NCBI RefSeq assembly: GCF_012273515.2
Contig: NZ_CP050975.2
Span: 7,130,001 to 7,194,000, forward strand
Length of the DNA: 64,000 bases
Direction: 5' to 3'
Source: Streptomyces sp. RPA4-2
GTDB lineage: Bacteria > Actinomycetota > Actinomycetes > Streptomycetales > Streptomycetaceae
Shown here one piece after another: positions 8,419 to 17,145 of the stretch; the stretch's first letter is position 1; each line of letters begins with the position of its first letter. The position numbers and the translations under genes were made by a program. Under the pieces are notes generated by a model. That model did not search any database. It had not been told where the DNA came from and saw only the letters and a program-made list of their open reading frames with translations.

Positions 8419-9987
8419 TCACTGCTCGCGCAGGGGAATCGACACGTAGGACGGGTCGTTCGCCGGTGAGGAGAAGGTCAGCTGCGCGCCGGACGGGTTG
8501 TGCTCGATGTAGAGCGGGTCGACCGTGTCGACGACCAGGGCGAGCCGGTGCCCTGCCGGGACGTCGTAGGCCGTGGAGTACAGGTCCAGGTCGACGCCGA
8601 ACGGCTTGCCGGGCGTCTGCCCGTGGAAGGTGTACGGCGCGTTGCTGACCAGCTTGCCGAGGCCGAGCGGCCCCACGTCGTACAGATAGGCGACGAGGGT
8701 GCCGCTCTCCTTGGTCGGGGTGAGCGTCGTGTGCAGCCGGGCGGTGCCGCGCACCTGCTGGGCGCTCGCGTACCGCTCCGACTGCCAGACGGCCGCCCAG
8801 CGGCGCGGCAGCAGCGGAATGGCTGCCATCGGGGGGACCCGGGCCAGCTGGTCCAGGACGCTGGAGAGGAAGATGATCCCGCCGTCCGCGCCCGAGTCGA
8901 TGTTCGTGTGGATCGTGGTGGTGCCCGCCAGCGCGATCTTCCGCGTGGTGGCGCCGACCGACTTCCAGTCCGGGTAGCCCTCGTAGCCGCCGGCGGAACG
9001 GGACTTGAGCTGAACCGGCTGCTCGCGGTCGATTCCGTTGTCCTCGCCCCTGAGGTAGTGGTCGAACCAGCGGCCGGTGTCCTTCCACACATCGTTGGGG
9101 ACTCCGAACAGGCCGGCGAGCTCGGCGGTGGCGTGGTCGCCGGGGCGGAACTCCAGACGCTTGGGTCCGGTCAGTTCCTCGTAGAAGCGGGCGTACTGGT
9201 TGGGCGGGAAGATCGTGTCGCCCCAGGCGTTGGCCATGAAGACGGCCGGACCGTTCTTGTCGAGCTGGTCGACATAGGTCTCGGGAGAACGTCTCCTCCC
9301 CCAGGCGATCATCTCCTGCTCCTTCGAGAGGTCCGAGGAGAAGAAGCCCTCCAGGGTCTGCCGGAGTTCGGCGCTGGGGCGGCCGGTGAGAGCGCCGACG
9401 CCGCCGAGCAGCGCGGTGGCCTGGGTGTGCTCGGTACGGCCCGAGTAGATCGAGTCGATGAGATCGGCCCAGCCGCTGAGCGCGGCGACCGCCTTGATCC
9501 GTTTGTCGTGCTCGGCGGCCAGCAGGCTGATCCCGGCACCGTACGAGACGCCGGCCACGCCGATCCTCCGCGCGTCGGCGGGGGTGTTGGCGAGTGCCCA
9601 GTCGATCACCTTCGAGGTGTCGGCGACGTCGGGCGGGCCCGCCACTTCTATCTCGCCGCCGGACTGCCAGAAGCCGCGGACGTTGTAACCGACCACCACA
9701 TAGCCGGAGTCGGCGAGTTTCTGGGCCTGTGCGAGGTACTCGACCTGGGGCAGACCCCAGCTCGTGGGCAGCACGATGAGCGGGTAGGTGCGGGTGCCGT
9801 CGGAGTCCGCGGGGGTGACCACGTTGCCCTTGAGGACCGTGCCGCCGTCCCCGGTGATGTCGACGAAGCGGACGCCGCCCGTGGCCGCTTGGGCGGTGGG
9901 AGTGAGCCCGAGGGTGCCGCCGGTGATCAGGGCCGCCGAGACGGCACCCACGGCGGTCGTGCGCAGGGCATGGCGATGGAGTCCCAC
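8419..9987 (-). CDS. Secreted CocE/NonD family serine hydrolase (X-Pro dipeptidyl-peptidase-like)
   Basis: A 522-residue exported hydrolase. A signal peptide with TAQAA cleavage site spans about residues 1-34. An alpha/beta hydrolase core follows, with nucleophile elbow GVSYGAG, acidic residue in ANAWGDTIFPP and histidine in FRPGDHA. A C-terminal jelly-roll domain typical of CocE/PepX enzymes occupies about 350-522. These enzymes cleave esters or X-Pro peptides; the substrate cannot be read. A pair of near-identical 19-bp repeats lies directly upstream and probably controls it. Confidence 0.85.
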   Translation of the reverse strand: MGLHRHALRTTAVGAVSAALITGGTLGLTPTAQAATGGVRFVDITGDGGTVLKGNVVTPADSDGTRTYPLIVLPTSWGLPQVEYLAQAQKLADSGYVVVGYNVRGFWQSGGEIEVAGPPDVADTSKVIDWALANTPADARRIGVAGVSYGAGISLLAAEHDKRIKAVAALSGWADLIDSIYSGRTEHTQATALLGGVGALTGRPSAELRQTLEGFFSSDLSKEQEMIAWGRRRSPETYVDQLDKNGPAVFMANAWGDTIFPPNQYARFYEELTGPKRLEFRPGDHATAELAGLFGVPNDVWKDTGRWFDHYLRGEDNGIDREQPVQLKSRSAGGYEGYPDWKSVGATTRKIALAGTTTIHTNIDSGADGGIIFLSSVLDQLARVPPMAAIPLLPRRWAAVWQSERYASAQQVRGTARLHTTLTPTKESGTLVAYLYDVGPLGLGKLVSNAPYTFHGQTPGKPFGVDLDLYSTAYDVPAGHRLALVVDTVDPLYIEHNPSGAQLTFSSPANDPSYVSIPLREQ

Positions 9988-10012
9988 GGGCCACTCCTCA
10001 CTCGTGTCGGTG

Positions 10013-10065
10013 GAAAGTGACCCGACGGTAACCTCGCGCGCTTACTGAAAGTAACCCGTCGGTAA
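10013..10065. promoter_or_regulatory. Two direct 19-bp operator-like repeats upstream of the CocE-like gene
   Basis: GAAAGTGACCCGACGGTAA (10013-10031) and GAAAGTAACCCGTCGGTAA (10047-10065) differ at two positions and start 34 bp apart. The second overlaps a TTACT-GAA-AGTAA inverted repeat (10042-10054). They sit 26-78 bases before the start of the minus-strand hydrolase, a position suited to repressor binding. No regulator gene is adjacent. Confidence 0.55.
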
Positions 10066-10103
10066 GTTACGCACGGGTAAAGGTTCCGGGAAGGCGCCGG
10101 AGC

Positions 10104-10886
10104 CTACGACGCGCGGCGCGAGTTGCGCGCCGGTGTCGGTGTCGGTGTCGGTGCCGGCGAGGGCGTGGGCGGCGGGGTCCTGGCGGCGCGGGTCACGTCC
10201 GCGACGAGTTCGACCACATCGGGGCCGTACGCCTGCGAGTTCACCACTTTCAGGAGCAGGACGAAGGAGTTCCCGCCGTGTTTGCGCGCCAGACGCTCGT
10301 GGTTGCGGGCGAGGTAGCGGGTCGCGGCCTGGTTGGTGATCGCGCGCTGGCCGCAGAAGAGGAACACCGGCCGCGTCCCGCGCTCCTGGCCGGCGACCAG
10401 CCGGGCGAGGATCACGTACTCGCCCTTGCCCGACTCCAGGAGGTAGCGCTCGCTGCCGATCTGGAACGCGCCGCGGTCCGGGCCCGGTTCGGCGTCGACG
10501 TTCACGTCGACGCCCGGAAGCAGGGAGTGCAGATGCGCCGCCATCCGCCGGTTCGACGACGGGCCGCCCACGCAGAACTCCGTACGCTCCCCGAAGCCCT
10601 GCTGGGTCGCGTCGTGCGCGATGACCTGGGCGTGCGCGCCACAGTCCTTGATCAGGGCGGACAGTTCGAGCAGTGCGAACACGTCGTGCCGCATCACCGT
10701 CAGCTCCGGGCCGCCCGCCTCCCGGTTGACCACCAGCAGCGACTCGGAGTTGTCGGGCAGCCCGAAGAACGCCTGCTTGCGCCGGAGTCTGCGCTTCCAC
10801 AGATACGTACGGGCGAGCCAGCCGAGGGCGGCACTGACGCCGGCCGCCAGCACGCCGAGGACGATGTTGCGCACGTCGTCATTCAT
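10104..10886 (-). CDS. Membrane-anchored protein of unknown function
   Basis: A 260-residue protein with one N-terminal transmembrane helix (about 7-28, IVLGVLAAGVSAALGWLA) followed by a basic stop-transfer segment, so the bulk is probably cytoplasmic. The globular part (about 45-225) contains VMRHDVFALLELSALIKDCGAHA and FLFCGQRAITNQAATRYLARNH. The C-terminus is a Thr-Pro repeat encoded by four 6-bp units (10131-10154). I do not recognise a domain. It is divergent from the gamma-glutamyltransferase gene. Confidence 0.7.
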   Translation of the reverse strand: MNDDVRNIVLGVLAAGVSAALGWLARTYLWKRRLRRKQAFFGLPDNSESLLVVNREAGGPELTVMRHDVFALLELSALIKDCGAHAQVIAHDATQQGFGERTEFCVGGPSSNRRMAAHLHSLLPGVDVNVDAEPGPDRGAFQIGSERYLLESGKGEYVILARLVAGQERGTRPVFLFCGQRAITNQAATRYLARNHERLARKHGGNSFVLLLKVVNSQAYGPDVVELVADVTRAARTPPPTPSPAPTPTPTPARNSRRAS

Positions 10887-10990
10887 GGGCGCGCATGCTA
10901 GCCGGAATGCGCAACGGTGTTCGAGGGGGTCCTGACGGAAGGGCGGAGGTGAAGTTACGCTGCGCGGACGGCTGTTGACTGGAGGTACGG

Positions 10991-12811
10991 ATGCGTCGCC
11001 CTGTTGCGCGGAATCTGGCGGTCTTGGCGGTTTCGGCCGCGGTGGTCTCGGTCGGTGCGGCAGCGCCCCCCGGCGCGGGGAAGGCGGCCGTGTCCGCCGC
11101 CGTCGGCACGCCGGCGAAGGCGCCGGTCGCCGTCGGCTACGGCGGCGCGGTGGCGAGCGTCGACGCCGACGCCTCCGCCGCGGGCATCGAGGTTCTCAGG
11201 AAGGGCGGCAACGCGGTGGACGCGGCGGTCGCCACGGCCGCGGCCCTCGGCGTCACCGAGCCCTACTCCTCCGGTGTGGGCGGAGGCGGCTACTTCGTCT
11301 ACTACGACGCCAGGTCCCGTACGGTGCATACGATCGACGGCCGTGAGACGGCACCGCTGAGCGCCGACTCGGGCCTGTTCCTGGAGAACGGGCAGCCCCT
11401 CGCCTTCGCCGACGCCGTCACCAGCGGACTGAGCGTCGGTACGCCGGGCACGCCCGCGACCTGGCAGACGGCGCTGGACAGTTGGGGCAGCAGACGGCTG
11501 AGCAGCGTGCTCAAGCCCGCGGAACGGATCGCGCGCGACGGATTCACGGTCGACGCGACCTTCCGCTCCCAGACGGAGTCCAACGAGGCCCGCTTCAGGA
11601 ACTTCCCGGACACCGCGAAACTGTTCCTGCCCGGCGGCTCGCTCCCGGCGGTCGGCTCGACCTTCACCAACCCCGACCTCGCCCGCACCTACGAGGAGCT
11701 GGGGCGCAGGGGAGTCGGCGCGATCTACCACGGCGACCTCGGCAAGGACATCGTCGACACCGTGAACAAGCCGCCGGTGGACACCGGTTCCGGCTACAAC
11801 GCCCGGCCCGGAGAGCTGTCGCTCAAGGACCTGGCGGCGTACCGGGCGAAGAAGCAGGCGCCGACGGAGACGGCGTACCGCGGCCGGAAGGTCTACTCGA
11901 TCGCGCCCTCCTCGTCCGGTGGCACCACGGTCGGCGAGGCCCTCAACATCCTGGAGCGGACCGACCTCTCCGACGCGAGCGACGTGCAGTACCTGCACCA
12001 CTACATCGAGGCCAGCCGGATCGCGTTCGCCGACCGCGGGCGCTGGGTCGGCGACCCCGCCTTCGAGGACGTACCCACGAAGGAACTGCTGTCGCAGAGG
12101 TACGCCGACTCGCGTGCGTGCCTGGTCAAGGACGACGCGGCGCTGACCAGCCCGCTCGCGCCGGGCGACCCGCGCCACCCGGCGGCCTGCTCCACCGCGG
12201 GAACCGCCGCTCCGACGACGTACGAGGGTGAGAACACCACGCACCTCACGGTCGCCGACAAGTGGGGCGACGTGGTCTCGTACACGCTGACCATCGAGCA
12301 GACCGGCGGCAGCGGCATCACCGTCCCGGGCCGCGGCTTCCTCCTCAACAACGAGTTGACGGACTTCTCGTTCACCCCGGCCAACCCGGCCGTGCACGAC
12401 CCGAACCTCCCCGGTCCCGGCAAGCGGCCGCGCTCGTCGATCTCGCCGACGATCGTGCTGGACCGGCACAACGAGCCGGTGGTGGCACTCGGTTCGCCGG
12501 GCGGCGCGACCATCATCACCACCGTGCTGCAGACGCTCACCGGATTCCTGGACCGCGGACTGCCGCTCGTCGACGCGATCGCGGCGCCGCGTGCCAGCCA
12601 GCGCAACGCGGCACAGACGGAACTCGAACCGGGCCTCTACGACAGCGCGCTCAGGACCCGGCTGGAGGCACTCGGGCACTCCTTCAAGCTCAACCCCGAG
12701 ATCGGCGCGGCGACAGGCGTCCAGCGCCTTCCGAACGGCAAGTGGCTGGCCGCCGCGGAGACGGTACGGCGCGGGGGCGGATCGGCGATGGTGGTGCGTC
12801 CCGCGTCGTAG
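10991..12811 (+). CDS. ggt: Secreted gamma-glutamyltransferase
   Basis: A 606-residue Ntn-hydrolase that transfers or hydrolyses the gamma-glutamyl group of glutathione-like substrates outside the cell. A signal peptide spans about residues 1-35. The GGNAVDAAVATAAALGVTEP block is in the large subunit. Auto-cleavage is expected before Thr416 in GENTTHLTVAD, giving the two-chain active enzyme. The small subunit has IVLDRHNEPVVALGSPGGATI. The ATG at 10991 follows GGAGG. A perfect hairpin downstream separates it from the convergent gene. Confidence 0.92.
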   Translation: MRRPVARNLAVLAVSAAVVSVGAAAPPGAGKAAVSAAVGTPAKAPVAVGYGGAVASVDADASAAGIEVLRKGGNAVDAAVATAAALGVTEPYSSGVGGGGYFVYYDARSRTVHTIDGRETAPLSADSGLFLENGQPLAFADAVTSGLSVGTPGTPATWQTALDSWGSRRLSSVLKPAERIARDGFTVDATFRSQTESNEARFRNFPDTAKLFLPGGSLPAVGSTFTNPDLARTYEELGRRGVGAIYHGDLGKDIVDTVNKPPVDTGSGYNARPGELSLKDLAAYRAKKQAPTETAYRGRKVYSIAPSSSGGTTVGEALNILERTDLSDASDVQYLHHYIEASRIAFADRGRWVGDPAFEDVPTKELLSQRYADSRACLVKDDAALTSPLAPGDPRHPAACSTAGTAAPTTYEGENTTHLTVADKWGDVVSYTLTIEQTGGSGITVPGRGFLLNNELTDFSFTPANPAVHDPNLPGPGKRPRSSISPTIVLDRHNEPVVALGSPGGATIITTVLQTLTGFLDRGLPLVDAIAAPRASQRNAAQTELEPGLYDSALRTRLEALGHSFKLNPEIGAATGVQRLPNGKWLAAAETVRRGGGSAMVVRPAS

Positions 12812-12857
12812 CGGACCGACGGGTGGTTCGCGCCACCCGGCAGGGCGGGGGCGGGGG

Positions 12858-12887
12858 GTGAACGGCGCGGTGCCCCGCGCCGTTCAC
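12858..12887. terminator. Bidirectional hairpin terminator between convergent ggt and map
   Basis: Perfect 13-bp stem (GTGAACGGCGCGG, 12858-12870, with 12875-12887) and a 4-nt loop between two convergent genes. Confidence 0.7.
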
Positions 12888-12910
12888 GGCCGGCTCGCGC
12901 GGGCCCGGGG

Positions 12911-13676
12911 TCAGCGCGCCGTCAGGATGCGGGGCCCGGAGTCCGTGATGGCCACCGTGTGTTCGGCGTGGGCGGCGCGGGAGCCGTCGTCCGTACGCAG
13001 GGTCCAGCCGTCGGGTGCCGCGTGGAAGCCGTCGGTGCCGCCGCCGATGAGCATGGGCTCGATGGCGAGGACCATGCCGTGCCGCAGCGGCAGGCCGCGG
13101 CCGGGACGCCCCTCGTTGGGGACGGGCGGGTCCTCGTGCATACGGCGGCCCACGCCATGGCCGCCGAAGCCGTCCGGGATGCCGTACCCCGCCGCGCGGC
13201 AGACCGTGCCGACGGCGTGCGCGATGTCCCCGATGCGGTTTCCGACGACGGCCGCCGCGATGCCCGCCGCGAGGGCGCGGTCGGCGGTCTCGACCAGGCG
13301 GACGTCGGCGGCGCGCGGCCGGCCGACGATGAAACTGATCGCCGAGTCGCCGACCCAGCCGCCCAGTTCGGCGCCGAAGTCGATGGACACCAGGTCGCCG
13401 TCGCGCAGCCGGTAGCCGGTCGGGATGCCGTGCACGATCGCGTCGTTCACGGAGGCACAGATGACCGCGGGGAACGGGGTGGGCGCGAAGGAGGGGCGGT
13501 AGCCGAGGAAGGGGGTAAGCGCCCGCGTCGCGCAGCACCTGGTGGGCGACCTCGTCCAGCTCCAGCAGGGAGACGCCCACGGCGGCCGCTTCCCGTACCG
13601 CCGTGAGCGCCCTGCCCACGACCTGTCCCGCCTCGTGCATCGCGTCGATCGATGTGTCCGTCTTGAGTTCCACCAT
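12911..13676 (-). pseudogene. map: Type I methionine aminopeptidase, frameshifted as sequenced
   Basis: Would be a 254-residue enzyme removing N-terminal Met. The first part is in the frame starting at ATG 13676 ([13 protein letters not shown] up to VLRDAGAY). The rest is in another frame ([17 protein letters not shown] to the stop at 12911). Removing one base from the G5 run at 13511-13515 joins them as [14 protein letters not shown], exactly the expected family sequence. Metal ligands survive in the second part: [33 protein letters not shown] and EHTVAI. The rest shows no decay, so the lesion is recent, a phase-variable tract or a base-calling error. It is transcribed divergently from an XRE regulator. 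Confidence 0.85.
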
Positions 13677-13686
13677 GCCAATTACT

Positions 13687-13696
13687 ATACCGGTAT
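13687..13696. promoter_or_regulatory. Palindrome ATACCGGTAT in the 32-bp map/XRE divergent gap
   Basis: The gap between the two divergent start codons (13676 and 13709) is only 32 bases. It is unusually AT-rich and carries this perfect 10-bp palindrome at its centre. The site must overlap both promoters, so binding by the adjacent XRE protein could control both genes. Transcripts would be leaderless or have very short leaders. Confidence 0.5.
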
Positions 13697-13708
13697 TAGA
13701 ATGGGGTC

Positions 13709-13981
13709 ATGGTGCGTACCCCGCTGACCCCCGAAGAGCGCGAACGCGGCGAGCTCCTCGGACAGTTGCTGCGTGAAGCCCGCGGCGGCCGGAGCATGGT
13801 GGAGGTCGCGGCGACCGCCGGTGTCTCGGCCGAGACCCTGCGCAAGATCGAGACCGGGCGGGCGCCCACCCCTGCCTTCTTCACCGTGGCGGCGCTGGCG
13901 AGGGCGCTCGGGCTGTCCATGGACGACCTCGATCACCGGACTCCGCTCCCGGCCCGAAAACTCCCCGTAGTCGTTCCGTAA
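13709..13981 (+). CDS. Small XRE-family helix-turn-helix regulator
   Basis: A 90-residue DNA-binding protein. The HTH spans about residues 15-70: LLGQLLREARGGRSMVEVAATAGVSAETLRKIETGRAPTP with recognition helix VSAETLRKIETG. Nothing follows the domain except a short basic tail. It is divergent from the methionine aminopeptidase gene and shares a 32-bp promoter gap with it. Confidence 0.85.
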   Translation: MVRTPLTPEERERGELLGQLLREARGGRSMVEVAATAGVSAETLRKIETGRAPTPAFFTVAALARALGLSMDDLDHRTPLPARKLPVVVP

Positions 13982-14037
13982 CACGAGGGGTGTTTTCTAC
14001 CGGACCGGAGTACTTCGGTCGGGTGGGGAGTTGTGTG

Positions 14038-16122
14038 ATGACTGTGGATCAACTCCCCGGTGAGGTGCGGGAGTTCGCGAGCTATCTGGACGGGCTGATG
14101 CGGCGGCTCGATCAGGGCGGCGGCTGGTGCGGGGTGTTCTGGCAGCGTGACCCCGACGGAATGCGGGCCTGCCTGGACGGCTGGGAGGTGCCGCCCTGGG
14201 ACGTGGTCGAGGCGCTCCTGCAGGACCTCGGCGCGGAGTACGGCGGCGTGGCCGCGGAGCGGGAGGCCGGGCGGGCCCGTTCGCTGCACGGCGCCTCGCT
14301 CGCCGCGTTCGACGCCCGCCCCGGCGGGCGCGACGCGCTCGGTGACCGTCTCGACGTGATGCTCCGTGAACAGCGCTACGCGGCGGAACGCCGGACCGAG
14401 CTGAACCGGCTGCTGGCGGAAGCCGCCACACCACGGGACGCCGACGCGGTACGGCTGGACCTGGCCTGGGCCCGGGACGACCACGAACGGGCCACCGCCC
14501 GCTGCGTCGAGCTCCGGCACCGCATGGAGAACCTCGACCGACGCGCCCTGCGGACCCGCGCATCGGGCGCGCTCGGTTTTTCAGGGGCAGCCGGGGGCGC
14601 ACGCCGTCCGGCGGACGGCAAGGTGCGCGGGAACCGTCCCGGCGAGGCGTGGGCCGAGGACACGTGGGCTGACGACACGGGCTCCCAGGACACGGGGGCC
14701 CGGGCCACGGAGACGGCGGGCCGCCACCGTGCGGCCCTCCCCGGGCGGACGAGGAACCGCTCGCCGCTCGCGGACCCCACCACGCCCCCTCGATCCGAGA
14801 CCGCCGATCCCGGCCCGTACGACCCGTCGGCCACCACTCCGGGGCCGGGCCCCGAAGCCTTCACCCGCACCGGGCCCGACACGTCCGACGCCCCGTCCGC
14901 CCCGAGCCGACCCGCCGCCAGGGGGGATGCAGGCGCCGGGGGCGGAGGCGGTGCTCCTGCGCCCGGTGGTCCTGGGGCGGACGGGCAGGCGTTCGCGCCC
15001 GCCGGATCGGGTGCGGCCGGGGGTGTCCCCGGCCCCGCCGGCCCCGGCGTCCGAGGTGATGGTTCCGCGCCGTTCCACCACGGTTCCGAGTCTTTCTTCC
15101 CCGCCGAACCGGGCACGGGTGGCGGGGACTTCGGCACCGGTGGTCCCGGCGTCCGGGCCGGCGCTCGAGACACCGGCCGCCCCGGGTCCGGGGAGGCCTC
15201 CGCGGACGCCGGCGCCGGTGCGGGCGGTGATGGCTTCGGGCCCGGTACTCCCGCCTCCGGCCCCGGGTTCGAGGCGTACGACCCCGAGTCCCGGCCGGAG
15301 GACCACTCCGGGGCCGTACGGCCCCACGAGGAGCCCCGGCCACCGGCCGCGCGGTCCGCGACCCCCGAGGCCGCCGCGGCCCCCAGGCAGCGCTCCAGGC
15401 GCCGCCCCCGGGGCAGCGCGCGCTTCGCCGGGATGATGGAGTCCGGCGCGGCCCCCGTGCCCGTCCCCGGGACGCCGGCGCCGCTGCCCGCCACCCAGGC
15501 CGCCCCGAACCGCCGCACGCCCCGCGGCGCGCGTTTCGCCGGGGCCGCCGAGGAGCGGGCGGAGCCGGAGCCGCAGCCGGAGCCCCTGGACGCGGACGCC
15601 CGGCGGGCCACCGCCGAGACCGTCCGGACGCTGGTCCGGCTGCGCGCCGAGGGCCGCAGCGGTGAAGCGCACGCCGCACTCGTCGAGGCCGCGTACTGGC
15701 CCGCCGCCCGCTTCCCGCTGCTCGCCGCGGAGTTGCACGACGCGGGCCTCGACGCGGACTGGGCCACCCTGCTGTGGGAGGCCGCCTCGCTCCCCGCGGA
15801 CCGGCTGCTCGCCGCGTCCGACGCGCTCTCCGCGGCCGGCCGCACCACCGACGGACAGCAGATGCTGCGCCAGGGCGTCGCCCGCCCCGCACCGGAGATC
15901 GGGGCCGCCGTGCTCGGCCTCGCCGACGAGGGCCGCCGGCGCGAGATCCGGGCGCTGCTCGACGCCTACGTGCGGGTCCGTACCCCCGAGGAGGCCGCCC
16001 GCAGCGCGGAGAACGACCCGGCGCGGCTCGTGCCGCTCCTGCTGGACGCCGCCCGGGAGATCTCCGGACAACGCCACTGGGACCTCGTGCACGCCCTTCG
16101 CGTGGCCGGCTTCACCACCTGA
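14038..16122 (+). CDS. Large Streptomyces protein with low-complexity centre (UL36-like annotation in the genus)
   Basis: A 694-residue protein of three parts. Residues 1-60 are helical with WEVPPWDVVEALLQDLG, resembling the N-terminal HTH of many streptomycete XRE/NACHT proteins. Residues 100-180 are coiled-coil-like (REQRYAAERRTELNRLLAEA). Residues 190-500 are disordered and rich in Pro, Gly, Ala and Thr. Residues 515-694 are a conserved all-helical domain (ETVRTLVRLRAEGRSGEAHAAL to HWDLVHALRVAGFTT). The ATG at 14038 is chosen for TGGGGAG 8 bases upstream. Function is unknown; the end domain looks like a helical-repeat scaffold. Confidence 0.75.
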   Translation: MTVDQLPGEVREFASYLDGLMRRLDQGGGWCGVFWQRDPDGMRACLDGWEVPPWDVVEALLQDLGAEYGGVAAEREAGRARSLHGASLAAFDARPGGRDALGDRLDVMLREQRYAAERRTELNRLLAEAATPRDADAVRLDLAWARDDHERATARCVELRHRMENLDRRALRTRASGALGFSGAAGGARRPADGKVRGNRPGEAWAEDTWADDTGSQDTGARATETAGRHRAALPGRTRNRSPLADPTTPPRSETADPGPYDPSATTPGPGPEAFTRTGPDTSDAPSAPSRPAARGDAGAGGGGGAPAPGGPGADGQAFAPAGSGAAGGVPGPAGPGVRGDGSAPFHHGSESFFPAEPGTGGGDFGTGGPGVRAGARDTGRPGSGEASADAGAGAGGDGFGPGTPASGPGFEAYDPESRPEDHSGAVRPHEEPRPPAARSATPEAAAAPRQRSRRRPRGSARFAGMMESGAAPVPVPGTPAPLPATQAAPNRRTPRGARFAGAAEERAEPEPQPEPLDADARRATAETVRTLVRLRAEGRSGEAHAALVEAAYWPAARFPLLAAELHDAGLDADWATLLWEAASLPADRLLAASDALSAAGRTTDGQQMLRQGVARPAPEIGAAVLGLADEGRRREIRALLDAYVRVRTPEEAARSAENDPARLVPLLLDAAREISGQRHWDLVHALRVAGFTT

Positions 16123-16160
16123 GTCACCCGGGCGGCCCACACCCCGGTCAGCCTCTCACC

Positions 16161-16302
16161 CACAGGGGTGTGAAACGTGATCGACTCAGCGGGTTAACCC
16201 CGATGGTCTTGGCAAGGCTGTCCAGGGGGCTTACTTTCGAGCCTCTACCGCCTTTGTCTACGGGCGTAGAGGCTCTCTGACGTCCCGTCGAAGGAGCAGC
16301 TC
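16161..16302 (+). promoter_or_regulatory. Promoter/operator region of the nitrilase-aminotransferase operon
   Basis: Contains TGTGAAACGTG (16169-16179), similar to the TGAAACATG site before the second nitrilase gene (20030-20038). It also has an 8-bp inverted repeat GCCTCTAC (16241-16248) / GTAGAGGC (16266-16273) just before the ribosome-binding site GAAGGAG. Both are candidate sites for the PucR-type regulator encoded downstream. Confidence 0.45.
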
Positions 16303-17145
16303 ATGGCCAACGTCGTACGCGCCGCTCTGGTCCAGGCGACCTGGACCGGCGACACCGCATCCATGGTCGCCAAGCACGAGGAGCACGCCCGCGAGGCGGC
16401 CCGGCAGGGCGCGAAGGTGATCGGCTTCCAGGAAGTCTTCAACGCCCCCTACTTCTGCCAGGTCCAGGAGCCCGAGCACTACCGCTGGGCCGAACCGGTG
16501 CCCGACGGGCCCACCGTGACCCGCATGCGGGAACTCGCCCGTGAGACCGGCATGGTCATCGTCGTGCCCGTCTTCGAGGTCGAGCAGTCCGGCTTCTACT
16601 TCAACACCGCGGCCGTGATCGACGCCGACGGCACCTTCCTCGGCAAGTACCGCAAGCACCACATCCCCCAGGTCAAGGGCTTCTGGGAGAAGTACTACTT
16701 CAAACCGGGCAACCTCGGCTGGCCCGTCTTCGACACCGCGGTCGGCCGGATCGGCGTCTACATCTGCTACGACCGCCACTTCCCCGAGGGCTGGCGGCAA
16801 CTCGGTCTGAACGGCGCGCAGCTCGTCTACAACCCCTCCGCCACCTCCCGCGGCCTCTCCGCCTACCTCTGGCAGCTGGAACAGCCCGCCGCGGCCGTCG
16901 CCAACGAGTACTTCATCGCCGCGATCAACCGGGTCGGACAGGAGGAGTACGGGGACAACGACTTCTACGGGACCTCGTACTTCGTCGACCCGCGCGGACA
17001 GTTCGTGGGGGAGACCGCCGGCGACAAGACCGAGGAACTCGTCGTCCGGGACCTCGACTTCGACCTGATCGACGAGGTGCGTCAGCAGTGGGCGTTCTAC
17101 CGCGACCGCCGGCCCGACGCGTACGAGGGGCTGGTGCGGCCGTGA
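16303..17145 (+). CDS. Nitrilase-superfamily amidohydrolase, beta-ureidopropionase type (copy 1)
   Basis: A 280-residue carbon-nitrogen hydrolase expected to convert N-carbamoyl-beta-amino acids to the beta-amino acid, ammonia and CO2. The catalytic triad is visible: Glu44 (GFQEVF), Lys118 (KYRKHHIP) and Cys155 (ICYDRHFPEGW). The CYDRHFPEGWR motif is typical of the beta-ureidopropionase/N-carbamoylputrescine branch. Its stop overlaps the aminotransferase start (GTGA), so product and next enzyme are translationally coupled. A close paralogue lies at 20157. Confidence 0.88.
   Translation: MANVVRAALVQATWTGDTASMVAKHEEHAREAARQGAKVIGFQEVFNAPYFCQVQEPEHYRWAEPVPDGPTVTRMRELARETGMVIVVPVFEVEQSGFYFNTAAVIDADGTFLGKYRKHHIPQVKGFWEKYYFKPGNLGWPVFDTAVGRIGVYICYDRHFPEGWRQLGLNGAQLVYNPSATSRGLSAYLWQLEQPAAAVANEYFIAAINRVGQEEYGDNDFYGTSYFVDPRGQFVGETAGDKTEELVVRDLDFDLIDEVRQQWAFYRDRRPDAYEGLVRP

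Noticed and set aside
14376..16140. Large minus-strand open frames across the low-complexity gene
   Set aside because: Mirror images of Pro/Gly/Ala codons; the plus frame has a start, ribosome-binding site and conserved end domain.
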